From positions 32,574-96,573 of the forward strand of contig WNNJ02001451.1 in the NCBI GenBank assembly GCA_012934845.2: a stretch of DNA of 64,000 nucleotides. The letters are read 5' to 3'. The translations under genes were made by a program, and so were the position numbers. Under the pieces are notes generated by a model that ran no database searches, was not told the origin of the DNA, and saw only the letters and a list, made by a program, of their open reading frames with translations. Below, piece after piece: positions 41,221-50,790 of this stretch. Source of the stretch: Pomphorhynchus laevis. Taxonomy: Eukaryota; Acanthocephala; Palaeacanthocephala; Echinorhynchida; Pomphorhynchidae. Every line of letters begins with the position of its first letter. Position 1 is the first letter of the stretch.

Positions 41221-41773
41221 TTAATTTTCAAACATGTCATAGTAATTTAAATTGTGCAATCTGTTCATGTGTAAATCAAGGCAATTAGAGTTTTCGAAAA
41301 GTGCCTGGCATATCGGACACGAATATTGATTGTGTGACATCAAATTCGTGAGTAAATTCATGAGCAGCGAGATTGCCCCATTTTTCAAAATTGAGGAAGC
41401 ACATCCTGCAAATACGATCCCGCAACTGATGTTTCCGCCGTAAATGTGAAAGACGATCCTTCATACATTCAAATGTCCAACTGCATTTATTACAAAGATA
41501 TATACTTGTACATGGATTTGGAATATTTTCGTCTTCTCCGCCTGTGATTAAGTTAGTCGGACACTGCCCTGCCCAAGAATGCATGTTCCTATCTGTTGAA
41601 ATTGAAGGAGAGCTGTGGTCATGTCCTAAGCATTGATGCTGAATAAGAACGTGCTGATAGCTGAAGCAATTGAGGCAATATTTACATTTATACGGCGTCT
41701 CATCATCGGTGCAAATCGCCGATAGCATAGCTGAATTGCTATCATTTAATGATAGGCTACTAGAATGTGTCAT
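41221..41773 (-). pseudogene. C2H2 zinc-finger ORF, copy 3 (2-bp deletion)
   Basis: Same ORF as copy 2 until the end of finger 3. There a 2-bp deletion (GACATCAAATTC against GACATATCAAATTC) shifts the frame, ending the product at 41285 as FVSDMPGTFRKL. Finger 4 is lost. The lesion differs from that of copy 1, so the two copies decayed independently. Confidence 0.75.
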
Positions 41774-42111
41774 CTGTTAAATCTTCAAAAACATTTAATA
41801 ATTGTAAATTAAAAGATAACAATTGATTTTACATTTGTTTCTAATGTTTTAAGTTTATTTAAACTTAAATAAAAATTTTAATTTTAGAAGAAAAACAAAT
41901 TTTAATAATTTTTAATATTTAATAAACTAAATTATGTAGGATACAAGAGTGACCTGTTTAGAGTCGACAAATTAGTCCACATTGTGGCTGGGAAATTTAA
42001 GCTACTATTGATAAGTAAAATCGAAAAGCATTTATTAAATGAACAAATAAGAAATAGGTTTAAATATCCTTGGATAATAAAACTATTTGAACATTAAAAT
42101 AACAATTTAAA

Positions 42112-42430
42112 TAAGCTAACTGAGTCTACGTATTTTATATTGCAAATTAAAAATAATGCAAAATAAAAGTTAAATAGTTAAATAATAAAAAATTAATTAA
42201 TAATAAATAATTGTTATAAGATTTTATATAATTTATATCAAGATGAATTATAAACTGAAATTAAAAATAAAAATCAAGTTTTATGAATTGACTAATAAAT
42301 AACAAACGTTGTATCAGAATAAGGATTAGAAGTCATTAGGAGGAACTGCTAAGTTATCAGATTTCGGAACCTAGCTCCTCTACCCAACATAGCAGCGGGG
42401 CCAAATACATGCTAATGATGTATTTCCTCT
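42112..42430 (+). repeat. Dispersed AT-rich repeat copy
   Basis: Carried in segmental copy 3. Nearly identical to 32163-32480. Confidence 0.8.
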
Positions 42431-42602
42431 GAAATAACAATCTAGTATCTTATTCTAATGCAAAGTATATTATTTATTATCCATAAAAATTTTCCACTTA
42501 AGAGTTTAAATTAATTCTTTATATCATTGTGTTGATTTATATATTTTACTATTTTCTGCTTGATGTTATTTTTATAGTAACCTAGTTTAAAATATGTATC
42601 TA

Positions 42603-43210
42603 TTAAATTAAATGATTTAGAAGAAAGCCAATATCGTTAAAAATTGTTGCAATTCTTAAAATTTCATTATTTAATGTATTATATTTTATATTATTATATT
42701 TTTCATTATTTAATAAATTATAATTTATATTATACGGTATGCCTGAATGCTCATGCAAAAATATGTTTCTTGTAAATTTAAATATGTCATCTTTACGATA
42801 TAAATTAATAGTAGTATTAGTTAATGTTAATTTAATGTTCATATCTAGATATACACCTTCTTTATCATTAATATTGGTTTTGTTAAGAATAAGGCTATCT
42901 GATTAAATTTGTTCACATATTTGATAAAAATTATTTGAGTTAAATACACATATCATCAATATATCGAAACAATATATAAATATATATTTAAAACAATATA
43001 AACAATATATTTATATTGTTTAGATTTAGTTTTTACACAGTTATGAACAAATTCATATTCTATAAAGCTTAAAAACAAGTCAGCTATAATTGGGCTACTA
43101 TTACCATCCATTGGAACACCTTTTACTTGTCTAAATATAGATGTCCCTACTTTTAAACAATTTTGATTTATCAAAATATTTAAGGATTCTATTAATTCAA
43201 TTTTATCCAT
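42603..43210 (-). pseudogene. Penelope-like or related RT fragment
   Basis: Two open pieces on minus. 43210-42956 has IFRQVKGVPMDGNSSPIIADL, then LSFIEYEF, which is the palm block of Penelope-like reverse transcriptases as I recall it. 42842-42603 has LYRKDDIFKFTRNIF and later NEILRIATIF, resembling the segment that follows in the same family. The DD catalytic segment between them is not visible. AT-rich codons show long residence. No GIY-YIG nuclease was seen. Confidence 0.4.
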
Positions 43211-43224
43211 ATATTCGTATTTAC

Positions 43225-43545
43225 TGGAAACTATTCGTTAATATTGTTCGTTCAGTTCGTTCGGTTCGATCGCTCAGCTCGTTCGTTTAGTCCGTTCATT
43301 TAGTCTATCGTTAAGTTTGTTAGTTCAGTCTGTTTGTTCAGTCCGTTTGTTCAGTTCGTTCGTCCATACCGTTCGTTCAGACCGTTTGTTCAGACCGTTC
43401 GTTCGGACCGTTCGTTGGGACGGTTCTTCAGACCGTTCGTAAAGTTCGTTCGTTCAGACCGTTTGTTCATACCACTTGTTCAGATCATTCGTTTAGTATG
43501 TTCATTTAGTACGTGAATTCAGTCCGTTCGTTCCGTCCAATTGAT
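43225..43545. repeat. Degenerate minisatellite, GTTCGTTCAGACC-type
   Basis: About 25 imperfect units of roughly 13 bp built on GTTCGTTCAG plus ACC or TCC. It is GC-richer than the flanks. The small ORF across it is a by-product of the period. Confidence 0.85.
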
Positions 43546-43549
43546 CCAC

Positions 43550-44413
43550 TTGTCTTGTTTATACTACCCTCCTTCTTTATCAACACTAGCTTGGGACCGG
43601 CCATGGCGGAGTTATATGAATAAATAAATGAATAATTATTAATTTAAATTAATAATTAATTATATTTATTAATTTACATTTATTTATATTAATAAAAGAA
43701 TGTAAATTTATGATTTCACAATAAAATGAAGGTGATGGTGTACAACTGAATATAAAAACAATAAATAAGATATTTATTTAGCTTGCTGCTTGCATCATCA
43801 CAAACAAACACTTAGTTTGTTCATATGATGATTAAATTGTACATTTTATTTCTGATGATGATAGAAGCAGCTAGCGAAATATTTAGTTTTGTTAATTATT
43901 TATTAATTAAAATTAATAAAGGCGATTCAAAAGCCAAATGGTGCAAATGTACCATTTGTCCGTAATGTGCAAACATAACAATTATTGACCTTTATATGGT
44001 TTTCAGATTTTCATATTTGCAGTAATTTTATATTTTAATCAAAAAGAATAGAAACATCACAAAATAAAAAAAGTATTTTATTGAGACTTCATTCGACTGC
44101 TCATAAATTTTTCATTTAAACATTGTAAAACGTATTCGGCGTTAAAGCACAATAAATTGTACATTTGAAAAGCAAAATTTAATATTTTAAATCCTTTAGA
44201 TTATAAGTGCGTGAGAATTTTCAAAGGTTTCGAAAAATTGTACAAGAAATTTCTAACAGCTTTTAAAACGAGAATTTTACAAATCTGAAATTATATAATT
44301 TGTCTCAAAACTGTTATCTCTTCTAAGACGAGTATTCGAGATGTTATGACATTCAGTTTGGGTAATTATAGAATAATTTTGGTTTGCTTTGAATATATGA
44401 ATTGCGTTTCTTA
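43550..44413. other. Non-coding stretch downstream of zinc-finger gene
   Basis: No ORF of note. A loose inverted pair (about 43780-43805 and 43850-43885, sharing GCTGCTT and CATCATCA) may be a small non-autonomous element. The 3' UTR of the minus-strand zinc-finger gene should lie at about 44100-44413. Confidence 0.35.
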
Positions 44414-45060
44414 TCATTCCTGGTTAGGAAGTATTTTAATCTCGTATTCCACACCTTTATCGGTAACGTCTTTTTTTGAAATATCAACATCCATCATATG
44501 CTTCTCCTTCATATGTTGTTTTAATTTAGAAGGCTGCATGAATGATTTGTGGCATAGCCAGCACGTGAACGGCTTGTAATTGGCGTGAATCATCATATGC
44601 TTGCGAAGATCGTCATTGGATTTAAATGTTGAGTAACAAATTTCGCATGGATACGGCCGCTCATTCGTGTGCCCACGGATATGTACTTCAAGTTTACTAG
44701 GCGCGATATAGGCCTTATCACAGTACGGGCATCGATATGGATTAATACCAAGATGACGCTGTATATGCAATCGTAAATTTCCCCATTGACTGAATCGTTC
44801 ATTGCACAGGTCGCATGAAAATGGCTTCTCTCTAGTATGAACTCGTATATGTTTTTTCAGTGTATATCCAGCCGAAAACGATTGATTACAAAGATTGCAC
44901 CTATATCCTTCTTTAATTGGTTTCTCACCGTCCATATATCGTGTGCTCTTGCTACCACTTCGCTTGTGCTGCTTCAAATGTTGTCGATATAATTCTTCTG
45001 TTTCAAACTGTTCAATGCAAACTTCACAGAAATTCGTTTGCGATGAACGACGCTTTATAG
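44414..45060 (-). CDS. Six-finger C2H2 transcription factor, last exon
   Basis: Six C2H2 fingers in a row: CEVC...HLKQH, CNLC...HIRVH, CDLC...HIQRH, CPYC...HIRGH, CEIC...HMMIH and CWLC...HMKEKH. The linkers HTREKPF, HTNERPY and HANYKPF are close to the TGEKP type of DNA-binding arrays. The C-terminus is KGVEYEIKILPNQE. The frame opens right after a TAA with only a TTG, so the coding part is best read as an exon. The acceptor is GCTAG (exon from 45060) or ATAAAG a little further on. Upstream exons are probably 46650 and 48032. It is likely a nuclear DNA-binding regulator. Confidence 0.75.
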
Positions 45061-46068
45061 ATTCTAGCAATTAATTCGATTACCGGCATAATAATATATT
45101 TTGTTGATAATAATATATTTAGTCAAGTGGATGTTTTATCGAAAATTAAATTTCCAACAAAGAAACAAACTTCTGCTTAAAATTGAACTTTTAAAACCAA
45201 CAAGAAATCTAACAACATTTATGACAAATTACACGTAATTTGCAATTCCCAATTGTTGTGGTAAGCCGCATTAAAGCACAATAGTAAAAAAGGAGGTCGC
45301 AATGAGGTAATTCAGTGAGATATCAAACTCCCGATAATTAACTTCTTGCTCCCTTAAATTTGAGGTATTTCTAATTTAAATTGGTAAAGTTAGGTGACAT
45401 AAAATATTAAAAATATAGAATATTTAAATGAATCAATAATTATTTTATCGCTAGTTCATAAACGGAAAATTGATTTACGAAAGATTTATTTAATGATGTT
45501 TTCACTTTTACAAATTATGTAAGAAAAAAAGAACTGATTAAAAATGATTTCCTAATTAAAAATTCATAATGCGCAAAACTTATTAAAATGTATTTAATAC
45601 GTTTAATATAAATAATATAAAATTAATATAATTTAAATAATATAAAATACGTAAACAAAATATTTTAATATTAAAAATACTTTTTAATATTTTAAGTACT
45701 AAACGTACTTAAAATGTATTTTAAGTATAATATTTTAAGTATTTTCAAATGTACATTTTTTCTTAAAATGTATTTTAAAAAGGTACATTTTTTATAAAAA
45801 TTAATTTCAAATGTACATTTTTTAAATCTCTCTAAATCATTTTAGTATCATTTTATTATGTGTTAAAATGAGATACTAGATAATCAAATTACATCAGAGG
45901 AAATACATCATTTGAATGCATTTGTTCCCGCTGCTATGTTGGATCTAGGAAAGGGGACGAAACCTGATGAGCTCTAATCTCTATTAATCGGTTCAAAAAT
46001 AACGAGTAGCAAAACTTATTAATCATTTCATATTTTGTAATATTACATAATTAAAATTGTGTATTTTG
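45061..46068 (-). other. Probable intron of the six-finger gene
   Basis: AT-rich DNA without ORFs. It includes a reverse dispersed-repeat copy at about 45855-45985. Confidence 0.45.
45855..45985 (-). repeat. Dispersed AT-rich repeat, 3' part, reverse
   Basis: Reverse complement of the extension seen at 42355-42430 (CAGAGGAAATACATCATT, CCCGCTGCTATGTTGG). Confidence 0.75.
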
Positions 46069-46650
46069 CTATTTTACTAAATAATGCCGATATTCGAAAT
46101 AATTGAATACTTGCCGCTGCATTGTACTGATAAGTGAAGGGGATGAAACCGAGTGCTCATTCTTAAATATATTAGAAGATATTTCTATTGACGTTATGTT
46201 ATCATCGTAGAGTTCAGCATTCGATATGTGTTCTACATGTTCGGCAGCACTGTCTCCGATGAGCATTTTGTTTTTCCTTCTCATGACGAATCCTTCAACG
46301 CTATTATCATCATCTGTATAATTATCGTCATCGTAATCTGGATCTTCTCGTTCATCTTCGTAATCTTTTTCGTGATCGTTACCCGACTCGTCACAGCTTT
46401 GATCACTAGGAGTGTAACCTGGTAAGAGTTTCATCTGTGGAAAACGTTTACCGGCCAAAAACTGCTCCCAATTCATTATCCAAAACTCTGGAATTTCACT
46501 GCCTTCAACACCATCAAGTAGATTAATTTCACCACTGATAATTGACTTAGTTCCTATGACATTAGGTGTAGATTTAGTTGATATAGCGGTCTTATTACAA
46601 GGTAGTAATTCAACTATACTTTCGATCGGTTCATTCTTCACTGAATAATT
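46069..46650 (-). CDS. Acidic middle exon of the six-finger gene
   Basis: On minus, the acceptor AAATTTAG leads in phase 0 to NYSVKNEPIESIVELL and about 190 codons. A central stretch is almost all acidic residues (EKDYEDEREDPDYDDDNY), and a short basic patch (RRKNK) follows. Acidic regions like this are common in transcription factors. The exon must end before the TAG at 46069, for instance at CAA then GTATTC (about 46110). The exact donor is unclear because the next exon may start in phase 1 or 0. Confidence 0.55.
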   Translation of the reverse strand, partial: NYSVKNEPIESIVELLPCNKTAISTKSTPNVIGTKSIISGEINLLDGVEGSEIPEFWIMNWEQFLAGKRFPQMKLLPGYTPSDQSCDESGNDHEKDYEDEREDPDYDDDNYTDDDNSVEGFVMRRKNKMLIGDSAAEHVEHISNAELYDDNITSIEISSNIFKNEHSVSSPSLISTMQRQVFNYFEYRHYLVK

Positions 46651-47861
46651 CTAAATTTGAATAAGTATTAAATATTAAATTATATAATTTTAAATTCAAA
46701 AAATGTTGTATCATGGCCCTTTTTCACGAATATTATGGATATAATCGGAGGGAACTAGCTAAACAATCAAGATCCCTAGATTTAATTTATCTGCATGCAT
46801 AGCGAAAAAATAATTATTCCTAACTACTTTGCTTTTTATTTATATGCCAACAGCAGTACACTACACATCAGTATTGGAGGACATCATCAGCTAATGATCC
46901 AAAAAACGTTTCACATTCCGGTCCTTTTAACATTGGCTGACGATCATTCAACTCGTCTGCTTTTATTGACATTTAGATTTAATGACAGACTTTAGTCTTG
47001 TATTTTGCAAATTTAATTGGAATCATTTCTGATTTCAAATTAAATCAGCGTTATTTGAAGAAGGTGTTACATTAAATTTGAAAACCTACCTATTTTTGAA
47101 GTTAATTACTATTATCAAACTAACCATCTTTTGTTTGCTTCCTAATTTAAAGCTAATATAATTGTGCAGTTATTATTACAATTGAAATTTTTGTTGAATA
47201 TTTCACTCTACACGCTGCTTAAATCCCTTCTATAAGCCAACGGCGATACGCTTCAGTTCAGTATTGATGGACCACATCAGCTACTGATCCAATACATAAG
47301 TTTCACATTTCGGTCCTTTTAATGTTGGCTGATGATCATACCTGGCTACACTGTTATCTCAACTAATAAATTTTGATAATAATACGAGGTAAATTTAAAA
47401 AGATACGATCGACTATAATTCACTAAAAATGATCGGATAATTATATAAACGTTTATGAAAATTAACTTACGTTAAATCTCTCAATTTTGGAGTTTATCGA
47501 AAAAAGAAATAAATAAATAAATTCATTTTTTCAGAAACCAACAAAACGAATATCCTTCTCTAAAACTTTTAAAGTTTAAAGAATTAATTAAAATTATTTA
47601 TTTTTAATTGGACTTTTAAAATTAAAAATTAAAATTGAAAATTTTAATGAATATTTTAACGAATATCCTTCTCTAAACTTTTAAAGTTTAAAGAATTAAT
47701 TAGAATTATTTATTTTTAATGGACTTTTAAAATGAAAAAATCAAAATTGAAAATTTTAAATTTTAATTGGAAATTGAAATTTAAAATTGAACTTTAAACC
47801 GCGATGCTTTGGCAGATAACAAACAAATTCAGATATTACAGTGTAATTAAACAATATATAC
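46651..47861 (-). other. Probable intron with local direct repeats
   Basis: A segment of about 115 bp at about 46835-46950 recurs at about 47230-47345 (CAGTATTG, CATCAGCTA-TGATCCAA, CGGTCCTTTTAA). A second pair (ACGAATATCCTTCTCTAAA) lies at about 47546 and 47660. No ORF supported. Confidence 0.5.
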
Positions 47862-48032
47862 CGGCTTGTTTTGGCCAAGTCTCCGTGTCTGATGATGACT
47901 GTGTCTCTGAAATTCCTCGGCAATAGTAAATCTTTCCATCTGCGAACCAGTCTGTTGATTTTGAATACTTGAGCGTCTTGTTACAATATTGTTATTGGAG
48001 CAGTCAGCAACTATATGTGAACGTTTTCTCAT
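47862..48032 (-). CDS. First exon of the six-finger gene (probable)
   Basis: Begins with ATG (MRKRSHIVADCSNNNIV) and runs 57 codons to QNKP, then a GTATAT donor in phase 0. The exon at 46650 accepts in phase 0. Rich in Arg, Gln and His. The link to the finger exon is inferred from strand, order and phase only. Confidence 0.5.
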
Positions 48033-48540
48033 AATGAATGCTAAATATTGAACTAGTAAAATTTGAGTTGTTCGTCTGTATAACGACTGTTTTTATCTAT
48101 AACAAATAATGGAATGAAGTACCAACAAGAATTGATAGACTTAAATTCATATTGTTAAAGGGGAATATTTTTTAATTAACTATATACCATAGAGTGAAGC
48201 ACCAACAAGAATTCATAGACGTAAATTCATACTGGTAAAAGCAAATATAAATTATACTATTTATACTGTTAAAACCAATATTTTAATTACTGATTAACCT
48301 AGGCATTGCAGTAATTCTCAATATATTCATTAATTCCAATATATTCAATTATATTCTCATAAAAATATGCAGAACTAATTTTTAAAAGTCAGCAAGAGAG
48401 TATTTGCTAAATGCTTTGCGACTTGTCTCCTGTGAGTTTTTAATCAGAAGATCAAATTCAATATCTGATATTCAACGAATCGAGCCTACTAGGATAAGGA
48501 ATGAAGCGAATTACCAGAACCAAATGGTAGCTCTCGTCAA

Positions 48541-49085
48541 AATGCTTTAACATTCACTCAATTCTAATTTCAGTTGAGGGTATGTCGTCTGAGAAGCATA
48601 AATCACATGCGATTTTAAGAGACTTGCATAAACAATGAGTAATGCCTTAGACTCAATTCGTCCAACGCTTCGACAGAGAAAGGCCAAAGTTCTACGACAT
48701 TTAGCCACAATTATAGAAGAGTGAAGACTAGCTTTTAAGTTAACCGAGATTATAAAATCTAGATCAGTAAAATGATTTACTGACTCGATAACGTTTGAAC
48801 TGATGTTATAAAAAGGGAAGGGTAGTCGACAGTGACCAATTCTCATATGCTTACATTTTCTCACTTTAATGACTAGGCAGTTCGATGAACACCAGCTGCT
48901 GACCCTATTCAAATCCAATGTTAGTATGAGAGAGCTAGAACAATCACCAACTAATTCTAATGGGCACAACATTTCAGATCATCAGCGTATGCACTGACAT
49001 CTAGCATTTTCAGCCGTTTCATTAATGCAGATATTAAATAAAGTAGGATTAAGAATACAACCTAGAGGAACGCTCTGAGTGAGAC
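48541..49085 (-). mobile_element. LINE fragment, CR1-like RT C-terminal part
   Basis: On minus, a remnant of the RT palm (VPLGCILNPTLFNICIN, then YADDLKCCAH in another frame) is followed by an open 141-codon stretch at 48972-48547 (RVSSWCSSNCLVIKVRKC). It is heavily mutated. It is a different lineage from element C. Confidence 0.6.
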
Positions 49086-49086
49086 A

Positions 49087-49925
49087 AACTCCCACTGTTT
49101 GTACTAGGCGATTTCAACATTCGATTGGACCGCACTTCCGATTCAGATTCTATCAAACTTGTAAACATTCTTTCCTACAATAAACTCCATTCACTTCGGA
49201 CCCTTCTTACTCATATACTTGGAGGTGCCCTTGATATCATTGCAACTCCGTGCAGTTTCTCTGAACATGTTTCATTTAATATATCAAATACTGATCTCTC
49301 TGACCACTTTCTACTTACCCTTAATCATACTGATTAACTTGCTACCTCTCGAGTCTACCTACCTTCAATCGCCAGAGTAAATTTCTCAATCTTACTTTAT
49401 TGAGATATGCTATTCTTGGCTCTGCTCCTGTGTCGCCTAATTCGCCTTCCATTTTCGTTGATTTTACATCCTCTCTATTTGACTATGGGCTTACAACAAT
49501 TCTCGATTACATATTACCTCGCCGATAACACACTCGTAAGCTTTCTCGAAGCACACCGTGGTTTGATTTTGACTTTGTAATGTCTAGTGCTTCATTCGTT
49601 ACGCTTTTCGCATCTATCTCCGTTTTATCAAACGAGGTTATACTTCTGTCTCCTCTGAGTATCGTGATGAATACCTAAAATTCGTCGTTCCTATTACTCT
49701 ATCCTACGAAATAAGTGCACACTCTTCTGGTAGAATAAACTCACTTCTTCGGACCCAAAATCCACTCGGCACACATTAAACTCACTCCTCTCACGTTCTT
49801 AAACACCTAGTAACATCGATCCAAACTTGCTTTCTTCTTAACTTCAATCTAAATCTGCATATACATTATCATATATCCCATCAACTCTCCAATCATCAAA
49901 TGCCTCAGTACAATTATCTCTTCCT
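49087..49925 (+). mobile_element. Family D LINE fragment, endonuclease part, plus strand
   Basis: Encodes LPLFVLGDFNIRLDR, then SDSDSIKLVNIL, then LSDHFLLTLNH. The same motifs occur in D1 at 61858-61436 on the other strand. Beyond 49340 the frame is broken. The right end is cut where the truncated element C copy begins. Confidence 0.6.
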
Positions 49926-49944
49926 AAACCTTTCTATCTAAACC

Positions 49945-50671
49945 TTTAAATATTATTAGCCTATTATTAATTGACAACGAATTGAGCCGAGGCTCTTTAC
50001 AAGTTGCTTCACAAAATAAAAAGAATAAAAAGAATAAGAGTCGTTTTGTCCCTCCATCATAAGATAAACTACTGAAAATCCCACCGTTGTCTTGAGAAGG
50101 AAGGGTCATCATCCAGTAGGGCGCAAAAACTTGAAGCAGTAGACGACAAAACGGTCGCACTCTGAAGCGAATTCCAAGATCGTACGACTAGTTTGGCAAG
50201 CAGGAAACTGCATGCATGTACCTTTGTGTTTTCAGCATCAGGGGGTGTCCGCGAAGAGAAGGTTGACCTCAGTTGCAGTAGATGTGACAGTGGATGATCT
50301 TTAGTATGCAGAATTTTCCAAACAAGAGAGAGAGTTCTCGCTTTTCACGGATATATCGCAGACAAGGCATAATTAATATCTGGAGGCGTTTCGCGTAGCC
50401 ATAAATATGCAGCCCTGAGACTAATTTAGTTGTTGATCTGAACACTTTCTCTAATGCATGACGCTCATAAGTAGTTTCGGGATAACAAGCTGGCGATGCG
50501 TATAAGATATGGTTCAAGAAAAACGCATTTGCTAAGGTATGGTAACATAACGGATTTATGCCTATCAGAGCTCGACGAGTATGTCCTATTAAGCGTTTTG
50601 TGATGCAACACACGTAGTCTGAATGCTTTCGAGTGGATAAGTCAGCACAAACCCAAACTCCCAAATCTTTA
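49945..50671 (-). mobile_element. Element C, 5'-truncated copy
   Basis: Nearly identical to the last 720 bp of element C. It starts inside ORF2 (KDLGVWVCADLSTRKHSD) and ends with the same hairpin and TAATAATA tail. A frame change interrupts the ORF. It directly follows the tail of the full-length element. Confidence 0.85.
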
Positions 50672-50790
50672 TATTATTATTATTATTAATTGACAACGAA
50701 TTGAGCCGAGGCTCTTTACAAGTTGCTTCACAAAATAAAAAGAATAAAAAGAATAAGAGTCGTTTTGTCCCTCCATCATCAAATAAACTA

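Larger units (their letters stand above)
41016..42510. repeat. Segmental duplication, copy 3
   Basis: Begins at GCGATTAACAAG, within copy 2, and ends at AAGAGTTTAAA, matching copy 2 (31066-32558) closely, including the dispersed repeat at 42112-42430. Confidence 0.9.

Noticed and set aside
43334-43516. ORF rich in FVQxVRxxRS repeats
   Set aside because: The pattern follows the minisatellite period. No splice sites or start context.
43780-43885. A MITE defined by terminal inverted repeats
   Set aside because: The arms match only loosely and no target duplication could be fixed.
46228-46425. Plus-strand hydrophobic ORF that looks like membrane segments
   Set aside because: It is the antisense of the Asp/Glu-rich exon, whose codons read as Ile/Val/Phe on the other strand.
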